39,474 nt of DNA from an uncultured Clostridia bacterium (GCA_947168405.1 CAMVLU010000004.1:1-39474), one strand, 5' to 3'. Numbered from the stretch's first letter, positions 19,680 through 29,693 are shown. The notes: generated by a model from the letters alone, not told the origin. Numbers and translations are program-made.

Positions 19680-20609
19680 TTATCCCATTACTTGTCCACC
19701 ATTAATGTGGAAAACTTGTCCTGTTACATAACTTGAATCATTACTAGCTAAATATACGAAAGTTGGTGCTAGTTCATATGGATTAGCTCCTCTTGCCATA
19801 GCAGCATCTGCTCCAAGTGATGGTATTTTTTCTTTAACCCAACAAGCTGGCTGTAAAGGTGTCCAAAAAAATCCTGGTGCTATCGCATTAACTCTTATAT
19901 TTTTTAAAGCAAGATTTCTTGCAAGAGCTCTTGTAAATCCAACAATTGCTCCTTTAGTTGTAACATAATCAATTAATTGAGGATCGCCATAAAAAGTTGT
20001 TACACTTGATAAATTAATAATAGATGAACCACTTTTTAAATAAGGTAATACTTTCTTTGTTAAATAAAACATTCCATAGACATTAACTTGCATTGTATAA
20101 TCAAATTGTTCATTACTGATATTTTCTAATTTATCTTGTTGATATTGAACACCAGCATTATTAACTAATATATCTATTTTACCAAATCTTTTTAAAGTTT
20201 TATCCACAATTTCGGTGGAAAACTTAGGATTAGTAATATCTCCTCTTATTAATAAACTTTCTCCTCCAAGACTATCTATATAATTTTTAGTATCCATAGC
20301 ATCTCTTGTTTCATTTAAATAAACAATTACAACTTTAGCACCTTCTTTAACATAAGCAATACTACAAGCACGACCAAGTCCTGAATCTCCTCCTGTTATA
20401 ATTGCAACTTTATCTTGAAGTTTCCCTGATCCTATATAATTTGGATTATCAAATATAGGAAGTGGATTCATTTCATATTCCATTCCAGGTTGAATACTTT
20501 GAGATTGTTCAGGAGCTAAGATATTATAAACAATACTTTTTACTCCTTTATTACCATAATAATTATAAAAAGTATTTCCAAATTTATAATCAGCATTTTT
20601 TTCGTTCAT
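19680..20609 (-). CDS. SDR family oxidoreductase (general stress protein 39/YhdF-like)
   Basis: IITGGDSGLGRACS, VNNAGVQ, YVTTK (YxxxK). Confidence 0.92.
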   Translation of the reverse strand: MNEKNADYKFGNTFYNYYGNKGVKSIVYNILAPEQSQSIQPGMEYEMNPLPIFDNPNYIGSGKLQDKVAIITGGDSGLGRACSIAYVKEGAKVVIVYLNETRDAMDTKNYIDSLGGESLLIRGDITNPKFSTEIVDKTLKRFGKIDILVNNAGVQYQQDKLENISNEQFDYTMQVNVYGMFYLTKKVLPYLKSGSSIINLSSVTTFYGDPQLIDYVTTKGAIVGFTRALARNLALKNIRVNAIAPGFFWTPLQPACWVKEKIPSLGADAAMARGANPYELAPTFVYLASNDSSYVTGQVFHINGGQVMG

Positions 20610-20655
20610 ATAATCACCAAATAATTATATGATATAAATTCAAAAATATTAAAAA

Positions 20656-20672
20656 AAGCGATTAAATCGCTT
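20656..20672 (-). terminator. Terminator of the acyltransferase gene, stop codon in loop
   Basis: Minus AAGCGATT/AATCGCTTTTTTT. Confidence 0.7.
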
Positions 20673-22902
20673 CAATATTACTAACAATTATTTCAGTTAA
20701 TTTTTCATTTCCTTTACTAGATAAATGAACTTTATCAACTGCTAAATATTCTTTATTATTCTTAATTTCTTCATAAAAATCTATTACTTTAACTAAATCA
20801 TTTTCAAAATTTAATTCTTCATTAGTTAAATTAATAATATATATTTTATGATTTTTACATAATTCAATAATTTTATTATATTCATTTTTATTTAAAGAAG
20901 ATTCATTATCAAACAATAATACAATTTTATATTCTAATGTTTCATTATTAATTTTTTCACTTAAATCTTTATATAAACTATCAAATTTATAATCTTTTTT
21001 TATATTAAAATTAGAATTTTCAAATTTATCTTTTAAATAATTAAAAGAATAAGTTAAAGCATCATTTCCATAAAAAGTAATTTTTTGTTTTAATTCTTCT
21101 TCATGTTGTTTTATTGTTTCATTTTGTTTATTTTTTAATTCATTTAAATAATTATTATAAATAGTATCATAAATAGTTTTAACATAGGCAACTTTACCAG
21201 GATCTTTTAAATGTATACCATCAGCATAAAAATACTCTGGATGATTTTTAGAAGCTTCTTCCCATTCAACAATATGAATATTAGGATAACTTGCAGCAAA
21301 TTGTTTAAATCTTGTATTAAACTTCGGATCATCTGCTTTAACAGCACTTACCCAATATATTTCTCTATTACCTACTATATTCATTAAACCCTTATTAACT
21401 CTATCAGAATAATCACCATTATTAGCTAAAGCCAATATTAAAGTATTACTTAATTTACCACTATTTTTTAAACTAACTAATAAATCTTCTGCACCTATGA
21501 TAGAACGAGATACTTTACCATCAAAATATCCATTAGGAAATGTTTTATAAAATTCATCAATTGCACCTAATAAAACAGAATCTCCTATTCCAACAACCTG
21601 AATTTGTTTTATCTGATCAGCAATATTATCTTCTTCACTTTTCATATTATCAAGAACTTTATTCCATTCTTCTTGTTCTTTATTTAAATTATTTTCAAAA
21701 TTATTATTTCTTTCTTCTATAAGTTTTAAATTAGAATTTAATAAATTTTCTAATTCTTTCATTTCTTTAGTATTATCTTTTTCAGTAATTAATATATAAA
21801 TTCCAGGAAGAATAATACAACATAATAATATTATTTTAATAATTCTTATAATTATCTTTTTTGTAAATATATTTAAAATAAAATGTAATATATAAGAAAT
21901 AATAATTGTCGATACAAAAATAATTAATAATTTTAAATTATCTTTAACAACTAAATATTCAACAAAGAATATAACAGGATATTGAACTAAATATATTTCA
22001 TAGGTTGCAAGTGAAAATTTCTTAACGGTATTATTTATTATATTATTTTTAGAATAAGTAATAGTAGAATATTTAATTAATTCAACACTTATTATAGTAG
22101 CAATTATCATATATAAATAAAAATATTTCGAAGTATCAGGAACAATAATACATAAGGTAATTAATATTAGTAAAAATATTCCATATATTACTCTATTAAT
22201 TTTTTTAATAAATTTATTAATTTTCTTATTTCTTTTAGATTGAATTAAAGCAAATAAAACTCCAAATAAAAGAGAAAAACTTCTAGCAAAAGTATTATAA
22301 TACACAACCATAATATCTTTAGTAATACTTAAATATACAAATAATAAAGTTGATAATAAAGTTAAAAAACTTACTAATATTAAAGATAAATTTTTATTAA
22401 TTTTATCATCTAATTTTTTAAATAATTTAAATATTAAAGGAAATAATAAATCAAATTGCAATAATATAGCTATATACCATAAATGCATAAAAGGAGAATT
22501 AATATGTCTAGCAAAATAATCAAGTTTTGCTCCTAATTGCCAAAAATTATTATATCCAAACAAAACAGATAAAGTTTCAGGTTTTAAATTTAACCAAGTA
22601 ATGTTATTAAATTGTTTAAATACTATTAAAGTTAAAAATACTACAGTTATTAAAGGTAAATATATTTTTAATAAAATATTTTTATAATAATTTTTTATAG
22701 AAAAATTTTTACTTTTTAAAGATGACACACAACTTAAATAACCACTTAAAGTAAAGAAAGTACATACAGCTAAATATCCACCAGGAATTATATTTAAATG
22801 GTATAGTAATACTAATAAACAAGATACTATTCTAATTATTCCTAATCTATAATAATATATTTTTACTTCTTTCATATTGCACCTTCTATTATCCTTAAAC
22901 AT
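20662..22902 (-). CDS. OatA-like acyltransferase-3 membrane protein with tandem SGNH-like C-terminal domains
   Basis: RIVSCLLVLLYHLN acyltransferase_3 motif, multiple TMs, GIGDSVLLGA...YADGIHLKDPG, then second GNDALTYS...AVDKVHLSSKG. Likely start MKEVKIYYY inside the ORF. Confidence 0.88.
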   Translation of the reverse strand: MFKDNRRCNMKEVKIYYYRLGIIRIVSCLLVLLYHLNIIPGGYLAVCTFFTLSGYLSCVSSLKSKNFSIKNYYKNILLKIYLPLITVVFLTLIVFKQFNNITWLNLKPETLSVLFGYNNFWQLGAKLDYFARHINSPFMHLWYIAILLQFDLLFPLIFKLFKKLDDKINKNLSLILVSFLTLLSTLLFVYLSITKDIMVVYYNTFARSFSLLFGVLFALIQSKRNKKINKFIKKINRVIYGIFLLILITLCIIVPDTSKYFYLYMIIATIISVELIKYSTITYSKNNIINNTVKKFSLATYEIYLVQYPVIFFVEYLVVKDNLKLLIIFVSTIIISYILHFILNIFTKKIIIRIIKIILLCCIILPGIYILITEKDNTKEMKELENLLNSNLKLIEERNNNFENNLNKEQEEWNKVLDNMKSEEDNIADQIKQIQVVGIGDSVLLGAIDEFYKTFPNGYFDGKVSRSIIGAEDLLVSLKNSGKLSNTLILALANNGDYSDRVNKGLMNIVGNREIYWVSAVKADDPKFNTRFKQFAASYPNIHIVEWEEASKNHPEYFYADGIHLKDPGKVAYVKTIYDTIYNNYLNELKNKQNETIKQHEEELKQKITFYGNDALTYSFNYLKDKFENSNFNIKKDYKFDSLYKDLSEKINNETLEYKIVLLFDNESSLNKNEYNKIIELCKNHKIYIINLTNEELNFENDLVKVIDFYEEIKNNKEYLAVDKVHLSSKGNEKLTEIIVSNIEAI

Positions 22903-22928
22903 TATATCATATTTTTTTATAAAAAAAA

Positions 22929-22949
22929 GATGAAATATTAATTTTCATC
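22929..22949 (-). terminator. trpS terminator with stop in loop
   Basis: GATGAAA...TTTCATC followed by T-run on the minus strand. Confidence 0.65.
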
Positions 22950-24014
22950 TCTATTATATTTAAGATTTTTATTTTCAAAGTATTCAACACCAATTGCTTT
23001 TCTTACTCTATGTAATACTTCTTGAGCTTTTTTTCTAGCTTCACGACTACCTTTCTCAAGCATATCATATACAAAATCTAAATGTTCTTCATAATAATGT
23101 CTTTTTTCTCTTATAGGTTCTAATATTTCTTCTAAGACATTTATTAAGAATTTTTTAATTTTAACATCACCTAATCCACCTTTTTGATAATGTTTTTTTA
23201 ATTCATCTAAATTCTTATATTCAGGTAAATATTTAACAAAATGTTCATCAGTTGCAAAGGCTTCTAAATATTTAAACACAACATTATTTTTAACATCTCC
23301 AGGATCTTCTACTCTTATATGATTAGGATCTGTATACATACTCATTACTTTTTGTTTAACAACTTCCTTAGAATCTGATAAATAAATACAATTATTTAAA
23401 CTTTTACTCATTTTACTTTTACCATCTATTCCAGGTAATCTTTGACATATTTTATTTTCAGGAACAATTAATTTAGGTTCTACAAGAGTATCTCCATATA
23501 TAGAATTAAATGCTCTAACTATTTCTCTATCTTGTTCTATTATTGGTTCTTGATCAACTCCTCCTGGAACTATTTCAGCATCAAAGGCAGTTATATCAGC
23601 TGCTTGACTAATTGGATAAGTTAAAAAACCGACAGGAACATTATTATCATATCCTTTATCTTTCATTTCTGTTTTTATAGTAGGATTTCTTTTTAATCTT
23701 CCTAAACTAACTAAATTCATATAATACATCGTTAACTCTGCTAATTCAGGTATTTGAGATTGTACAAAAACAACACTTTTTTCAGGATCTATTCCAACTG
23801 ATAAATAATCAAGTGCTACTTCAATTAAACTTTTTCTAATCTTTTCTGGATCTCTAGCGTTATCAGTTAAAGCTTGTAAATCAGATATAAAAATATATGG
23901 TTTATACTTACCTGAATTTTGCATTTCTACTCTATTTTTTAATGAACCAACATAGTGACCTAAATGAAGTTTACCTGTAGGTCTATCTCCAGTTAACATT
24001 ATTTTCTTTTCCAT
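22938..24014 (-). CDS. trpS: Tryptophanyl-tRNA synthetase
   Basis: TGDRPTGKLHLGHYVGSL, KMSKSLNN. Confidence 0.97.
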   Translation of the reverse strand: MEKKIMLTGDRPTGKLHLGHYVGSLKNRVEMQNSGKYKPYIFISDLQALTDNARDPEKIRKSLIEVALDYLSVGIDPEKSVVFVQSQIPELAELTMYYMNLVSLGRLKRNPTIKTEMKDKGYDNNVPVGFLTYPISQAADITAFDAEIVPGGVDQEPIIEQDREIVRAFNSIYGDTLVEPKLIVPENKICQRLPGIDGKSKMSKSLNNCIYLSDSKEVVKQKVMSMYTDPNHIRVEDPGDVKNNVVFKYLEAFATDEHFVKYLPEYKNLDELKKHYQKGGLGDVKIKKFLINVLEEILEPIREKRHYYEEHLDFVYDMLEKGSREARKKAQEVLHRVRKAIGVEYFENKNLKYNRDEN

Positions 24015-24027
24015 AATTGCCTCCATT

Positions 24028-24519
24028 TTATTTACTACTTTTATTATATATTACTTCTATATTTTTAGGATTATCCATAATAACAGCCATTCTTAAATTA
24101 TTTACATAATTATTCTTTTCAAATCTATATATTATAGAATTTACTCTTACAAATATATCTTTAGTAATAATCCCCATTTCTAAATCAATAAATAAATTTT
24201 TTCTTTTTAACCACAATAATTCAGTTATTTCTTTTAATTTATCTATTAATAAATCTTCATTATATTCACGAAATCTATTAATCCATCCTTCACATTCTAT
24301 TATAGATGACATAATCTGAATTGCCATTTCACGAGATATAATATTTAATTGATAATACCTATCAACAAATAATAATTTATCTTTATTTTCATCAGATAAT
24401 TCATCAAAAGAACTAGGTATATATTTTTCATTTAATCTTCCAACAACTCGAGATGTTAATGACTCTACAAATCTATTTCTATGAGTTAATAAAGATTTAT
24501 TTTCATTATTATTTTCCAT
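24028..24519 (-). CDS. Hypothetical protein directly upstream of trpS
   Basis: 163-aa ORF, 13 nt from trpS start. Confidence 0.6.
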   Translation of the reverse strand: MENNNENKSLLTHRNRFVESLTSRVVGRLNEKYIPSSFDELSDENKDKLLFVDRYYQLNIISREMAIQIMSSIIECEGWINRFREYNEDLLIDKLKEITELLWLKRKNLFIDLEMGIITKDIFVRVNSIIYRFEKNNYVNNLRMAVIMDNPKNIEVIYNKSSK

Positions 24520-24570
24520 ACATTATTCCTCTTGTTGATAGTATTATATCACATATTATTATTTTTTATA

Positions 24571-25320
24571 TCATTTATTATTAATACTTTTCAAATATTC
24601 AAAACCTCGTTTTATTTTTTTCTCAATAGATATATCTTCTTTATAAATATCCCTTAATTTATCCATTACTAATTTATCACCATCATACATTTCATAAAAA
24701 GAATCATATCCTCTTTCATTAAATTTAAATATTTTATTAAATGGTTTATCATTTAATATTGGATCTGTTACCATTTCACTATATTGCCAAGAAAGATATG
24801 GTGAATTATATTCCCTTCTTTGAATTTGTGGGTATAACTGTTTCCATTTAATAAACCACCAAAAATGTAATGTTTCATGTGCTGATACTTCGATTAATTT
24901 ACTTTCACTAACATTAAATCCAATAGAAAAGCTATTATTATCTAAATATCTTGGAAAAACTGGTATTATTCCTACACTTGCATCTATTATATCTTCATAA
25001 ATCCATTCAATATTTAAATATCTAGATAAATTTTCAAAATAAATATCATTATATTTTTCCCATAATTTATTATATCTTTTTACTTCTATTTCAATTTTAG
25101 ATTCATTTTTTAAATAATCTTTTTTTACTACTTTTTCAATTATTTTATATATTTCATCTTTGGATAAATTTTTATCAATATTTGCTAATTCTGGAAAACA
25201 TTCAATTGTATAATCATGAACACTTAATAAAGCATTATCTTCAAAATAAGACCATTTAATAATTTCAATATTTTCTTCTAATGTCATTTTTCTAAAAATA
25301 ATTTTAGGAAGTTTATTCAT
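24571..25320 (-). CDS. Putative HExxH zinc metallopeptidase-like protein
   Basis: SAHETLHFWWF (HExxH at 24865-24879) with downstream QYSEMVTD. Confidence 0.6.
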   Translation of the reverse strand: MNKLPKIIFRKMTLEENIEIIKWSYFEDNALLSVHDYTIECFPELANIDKNLSKDEIYKIIEKVVKKDYLKNESKIEIEVKRYNKLWEKYNDIYFENLSRYLNIEWIYEDIIDASVGIIPVFPRYLDNNSFSIGFNVSESKLIEVSAHETLHFWWFIKWKQLYPQIQRREYNSPYLSWQYSEMVTDPILNDKPFNKIFKFNERGYDSFYEMYDGDKLVMDKLRDIYKEDISIEKKIKRGFEYLKSINNK

Positions 25321-25415
25321 AATATACCTCATACTATATTTTTTAACTATTTATTATATTATATCACAATATAAAAAAAATAACTAACATATTATTAGCT
25401 ATTTAATATTTCACG

Positions 25416-25499
25416 TGGTGCTTGTGGAGGGAATCGAACCCTCACATCATAGATACACGATTTTGAGTCGTGCGCGTCTACCAGTTCCGCCACACAAGC
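25416..25499 (-). tRNA. tRNA-Leu(CAA), CCA encoded
   Basis: GCTTGTG/CACAAGC acceptor, CACGA-CTCAAAA-TCGTG anticodon arm, long variable region, GGTTCGATTCC T-arm, terminal ACCA. Confidence 0.96.
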
Positions 25500-25545
25500 A
25501 AGATATAAGTATTATATCATAATTTTTTAAAATTAAATACCTTTC

Positions 25546-27015
25546 TTATATCTTTTTTAATTTTTCAAATATTTTTACCATTGCATAAGTATCAAGTTCA
25601 CAATATTTAAGCATATTTTTTCTTAAAGTCTTTTGTTCTTCATAACTTAGTGTTGGTAACAGTAAATATGAATTACTAGCTTCATCACCTTTATGTACTT
25701 GTTCTAAATTATGATAATCTAAACTAGGATCATTTGGAAATAAAGCAGGTAAAACTTTTTTTATAGAATAACTACCTCCCATATCTTTTACGTAATAATC
25801 TTGATTAGAAAAAGGAATCATTAAATCAATTATATTATCTCTAATATTTAATAAATGTTCACGAAATTCTGGAAATAATTCAGCCATTTCTCTAAGTCTT
25901 GCTTTTTCAAATGTTTGATTATACACTAAAACACATGAATTCATAGGAATATCTTCACATAATTGCCTACATAATCCATACATAGGATTACCTTCATAAT
26001 CATCACATAAATATTCTTTATGAAATAATTCTCCATTTTCTTCTAAATAATAATGTAAACTATATTGAAAACATATTTGTTGATAAGGTCTAGTTCCATC
26101 TATTGTAGGAATACTTGATTGATATGATTCAAAATCTAAAAAGTATAAGGGATATTTAAAAGTATTTAAGAGTTTTTTTATATTATTTTCATTAATTTTG
26201 GGTTTATCATTTTCAAGTTCAAAATTTATTTGTTCAATTGCTTTATCATTAACTACTTCTTTATTTATTATATCTTTATAAGTAATATTTCCTCTCTTAT
26301 ACATTTCTATTTTTTTATCAAAACGAACATTCCAACCTAAATCAAATACATTAGGTGAAGGTAATTTCTTTATACAATACTTAAAGAAAGGACAATCATA
26401 TGGTTTATGACATGAAATTGATAAATCAATATTAGGTTCATCTTTAGAATTTAAAACTTCTTTTAAATCTTTAATATTATTTTCTACTTTATCTAAATCA
26501 AGTAAATCAGTAACATCTTTAATATTAAAGAATTTATTAATATTTAATTCACCATTTTTAACATAATGATTATTAACATATACAATAAAAGATTTTTTTA
26601 CTTTTAATCCACACTTTTTTAAAACCCAAGTTTGATATGAAATATCATGAATATATATATCGCTTATCTCAGTAGAAGATTTTACTTCATATATTTCTAC
26701 ACAATCTTTATCATTTTTTAAAACATCTACAGAACAAAAATTACCATCATAATTAAATGATGCTTCACAGATAATATTTGGTTTTTCTTTCAAATATTTT
26801 TTTGTTTCATCTAACATACTTTGAATTCCTTTATCAAAGTCAATTAAGATATAATTATCTCCAAATAAATGTCTTGCTAAATCTCCTATTTTATTACCAT
26901 TTTCAAGAACCGAATCATTTCCTAAATCTTCTGCTTCTTCTGGTTTATAGCATGATAACCATAATTTTTTTTTACACGTTATACCTTGTGTATATCTTGA
27001 TTTTGATAAATTCAT
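25546..27015 (-). CDS. DUF2779-domain protein with N-terminal PD-(D/E)XK (RecB/Cas4-like) nuclease
   Basis: FCSVDVL...IYEVKSST nuclease motifs, CHKPYDCPFFKYC, YFLDFESYQSSIPTIDGTRPYQQICFQYS; ATG at 27015 (MNLSKSRYTQGITCKKKLWL). Confidence 0.85.
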   Translation of the reverse strand: MNLSKSRYTQGITCKKKLWLSCYKPEEAEDLGNDSVLENGNKIGDLARHLFGDNYILIDFDKGIQSMLDETKKYLKEKPNIICEASFNYDGNFCSVDVLKNDKDCVEIYEVKSSTEISDIYIHDISYQTWVLKKCGLKVKKSFIVYVNNHYVKNGELNINKFFNIKDVTDLLDLDKVENNIKDLKEVLNSKDEPNIDLSISCHKPYDCPFFKYCIKKLPSPNVFDLGWNVRFDKKIEMYKRGNITYKDIINKEVVNDKAIEQINFELENDKPKINENNIKKLLNTFKYPLYFLDFESYQSSIPTIDGTRPYQQICFQYSLHYYLEENGELFHKEYLCDDYEGNPMYGLCRQLCEDIPMNSCVLVYNQTFEKARLREMAELFPEFREHLLNIRDNIIDLMIPFSNQDYYVKDMGGSYSIKKVLPALFPNDPSLDYHNLEQVHKGDEASNSYLLLPTLSYEEQKTLRKNMLKYCELDTYAMVKIFEKLKKI

Positions 27016-27091
27016 AACATCACCAAGAATATTATAGCATAAATAAATATCACATGATATGAATAAAAACAAAATAATAAATAATAATATG

Positions 27092-27316
27092 TTATATTTT
27101 TCTATAAGAGTTTTGATTTTCAATAAATTGTTTTATTTTCTGTTCACATGAATTAATTTTTTCTTCAACAATTATTATTTCTTTATTATATTTCTTTTTT
27201 TTATTAAATTGAAAAAAGAATGGTTTATGTTTTTTTATAATATTTAAATAATCTTTATAATATTTTAATTCTGAATAATAAGAATCTAAAATAAGTACTT
27301 CATTTTTTACATTCAT
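27092..27316 (-). CDS. Hypothetical small protein (74 aa)
   Basis: ORF only; coiled-coil-like Lys/Glu composition. Confidence 0.4.
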   Translation of the reverse strand: MNVKNEVLILDSYYSELKYYKDYLNIIKKHKPFFFQFNKKKKYNKEIIIVEEKINSCEQKIKQFIENQNSYRKI

Positions 27317-27427
27317 AATATCCTCACTTAGGTTAGTATATCATATTTTTTAAAAAAATATAACTGACAATAGCAATTAATAATAATATACCACTCAAAA
27401 TGTAAAAATGAATTTGGTGGTAAAATA

Positions 27428-27889
27428 ATGATTACGTTTGAACGACTTAAAGATATACGAGAAGATCATGATTTAAGTCAAGAACAAATGGCTAAAATAT
27501 TGCATGTTAAAAGAGCTAGATATTCTTTATGGGAACTTGGTATAAATATTATTCCCTTAAAATATTTATCTATGTATGCAGATTATTTTAACTATAGTAT
27601 TGATTATGTCTTAGGTCTAACTAATGATAAAGATAATTCTTTATTAAAAAAAGGTTTAAATAAGGAGACGCTTGGTAAAAATATACACAAATTAAGAAAA
27701 GAAAACAACATATCTCAAAAGAAACTAGCAAACAAATTAAGAGTTACTCAAGCATGTATTACTAAATATGAAAAAGGTTTAATTGAAATATCTACATCTA
27801 ATTTATATGAATTATCTAAATTTTTTAATGTATCTATGAATAGTCTATGTGGTAAAACTAAAAAAAGAATTATTGTTACAAATAAATAA
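27428..27889 (+). CDS. XRE-type regulator with two tandem HTH_3 domains
   Basis: RLKDIREDHDLSQEQMAKILHVKRARYSLWELG and KNIHKLRKENNISQKKLANKLRVTQACITKYEKG. Confidence 0.9.
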   Translation: MITFERLKDIREDHDLSQEQMAKILHVKRARYSLWELGINIIPLKYLSMYADYFNYSIDYVLGLTNDKDNSLLKKGLNKETLGKNIHKLRKENNISQKKLANKLRVTQACITKYEKGLIEISTSNLYELSKFFNVSMNSLCGKTKKRIIVTNK

Positions 27890-27923
27890 CTATATGATAT
27901 AATATTTCTCCAAGAGGGATATT

Positions 27924-28496
27924 ATGTTTTTATATAGAGTGGTTTTAAAAGATAATACTAAAATAATAAATAGTCCTTGGAAAGGAATAAATACTTTTCA
28001 ATATGAAAATAATAAAGAATATTTACATTTTTATTTTTTCCCAGAACATGCAGAATTTTTACAAAAAACAAAATATTACAATAAAGAAAGTACTATTATT
28101 AAATGTGATATTCCTTTAGACTTATTAGAATTTGGAATTGGTTTATACAATTATTATTTTACTTTTCAAAAATCACCTTTTTTAGAAGCAAGAATTGAAT
28201 ATGATAAATTTGATGAAAGTTTTATAATTGAAAAAAAAGATACTATAAATGACAATTGGAAAAATCCTTTATTATATAAAAGATATTTAAAAAACTGTGT
28301 CTATGGAGATAAACCATACTATATTATTGATAAAAATGATATTACAATATCAATAGTAAATGACTTTGATTTTCTATACTATATAAATGAAAATTATTAT
28401 TTAAATAAAAAAGAAAAATTAAAATTTATAAAAAAAGTATTATATAAATTATACGAAAAAAAACAAAAAACAAAAGAAAAAAAATTAATTAATTAA
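27924..28496 (+). CDS. Hypothetical protein beside tandem-HTH regulator
   Basis: 190-aa ORF, ATG preceded by AGAGGG; TATAAT upstream. Confidence 0.65.
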   Translation: MFLYRVVLKDNTKIINSPWKGINTFQYENNKEYLHFYFFPEHAEFLQKTKYYNKESTIIKCDIPLDLLEFGIGLYNYYFTFQKSPFLEARIEYDKFDESFIIEKKDTINDNWKNPLLYKRYLKNCVYGDKPYYIIDKNDITISIVNDFDFLYYINENYYLNKKEKLKFIKKVLYKLYEKKQKTKEKKLIN

Positions 28497-29093
28497 TTTA
28501 ATTAATTTTCCTTTTGTTTTTATTATTCCAGAATTTTTCAATTTTTTTATTTCTCTCATCATAGCACTTCTATCAACAAATAAATAATCAGCTAAATCTG
28601 TATACGTAAATGGTAAAGTAAATATTTGTTTAGGTTTATCTTTTGAAAGAATTAAAAAATATGATAATAATTTATCTTTGATAGTTCTTTTAGAAAGTAT
28701 TTCTAATCTTATGTTTTCATCTATAATTTTCTTTGATAATAAATTAAAAAAATTACTCAAAAATACTTTATTTTTTACTTTATTAATTATAGAATCATAA
28801 TCTAATAATAAAACTTCACATTCCATTGTCGTGACAATCGAAATATCTTTTCCAAATTGATAAAAATATTTTCCAAATAAAGAATTATCAGATAATTTTT
28901 CTAAAATAGATCTATTACCATCATAGTCATATTTTTCAACATTTGCTTCTCCTTTTAAAATAATTCCTATATTATAGTTAACTTCATTATTTGAAATAAT
29001 TTCATTTTTAGAAAATATAATTGGTTTAGTTTCAAGTACTTTTAAAATTTTATCTTTTTCTTTATCATCTATTTCATCAAACAATGTTTTCAT
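28485..29093 (-). CDS. Crp/Fnr family transcriptional regulator
   Basis: cNMP-binding-like N-terminus (GIILKGEANVEKYDYDGNRSILEKLSDNSLFGKYF) and C-terminal HTH (YTDLADYLFVDRSAMMREIKKLKNSGII); ATG at 29093 with GAGGTG SD. Confidence 0.88.
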   Translation of the reverse strand: MKTLFDEIDDKEKDKILKVLETKPIIFSKNEIISNNEVNYNIGIILKGEANVEKYDYDGNRSILEKLSDNSLFGKYFYQFGKDISIVTTMECEVLLLDYDSIINKVKNKVFLSNFFNLLSKKIIDENIRLEILSKRTIKDKLLSYFLILSKDKPKQIFTLPFTYTDLADYLFVDRSAMMREIKKLKNSGIIKTKGKLIKLIN

Positions 29094-29128
29094 ATGCACC
29101 TCATTAAATATATTATATACTTTAAAAT

Positions 29129-29142
29129 GTTGCAATTGCAAC
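29129..29142. promoter_or_regulatory. Perfect 14-bp palindrome GTTGCAATTGCAAC, candidate operator
   Basis: Overlaps a minus-strand -35 (TTGCAA - 18 nt - TATAAT) of the Crp/Fnr gene. Confidence 0.6.
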
Positions 29143-29189
29143 TATAATTGTATAGTAAATTTGATATAATATTTAAGAAGGAGTTTAAA

Positions 29190-29624
29190 ATGGAAAAATT
29201 AGAAATTAAAAAGTTAGATGAGAGAGCTATTATTCCAACATATGGAACAGTAGATTCAGCTGGAGCCGATTTATATGCAATTTTAGATGAAGAAATAACA
29301 ATTAATCCGGGAGAAACTAAAGTTATATCAACAGGACTTTCTATGGCTATTCCTAAGGGATATGTAGGTTTAATATATGCAAGAAGTTCACTTGGAACTA
29401 AAAAAGGATTAGCACCTGCAAATAAAGTTGGAGTAATTGATGCAGATTATCGAGGAGAAGTAAAAGTTGTTCTTTATAATCAATCAAAAGAAGAACAAAT
29501 AATATCTCCAAATGAAAGAATTGCTCAAATAATAATAACACCTTATATGCAAGTAGATTTCACTGTAGTAGATGAACTTTCAGAAACAGAAAGAGGAACT
29601 GGAGGATTTGGTTCAACGAACTAA
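29190..29624 (+). CDS. dut: dUTP diphosphatase
   Basis: DSAGADLYA, YARSSLGTKKGL, GVIDADYRGEVKV, RGTGGFGSTN. Confidence 0.97.
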   Translation: MEKLEIKKLDERAIIPTYGTVDSAGADLYAILDEEITINPGETKVISTGLSMAIPKGYVGLIYARSSLGTKKGLAPANKVGVIDADYRGEVKVVLYNQSKEEQIISPNERIAQIIITPYMQVDFTVVDELSETERGTGGFGSTN

Positions 29625-29693
29625 ATTCTTTTTTTCTTGATTTAATTTTAAATGTATGATATAATATCACAGATTTATTAAGGGGGAGATGTT

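Noticed and set aside
21540-21722. Antisense ORFs in other genes (also 26778..27017, 30827..31108, 32701..32883, 35102..35296, 38072..38293)
   Set aside because: Overlap well-supported genes, low complexity, no start signals.
28470-28510. AATTAATTAATTTAATTAATT palindromic run between convergent genes as a regulatory site
   Set aside because: Simple AT-rich low-complexity sequence; at most a weak terminator.
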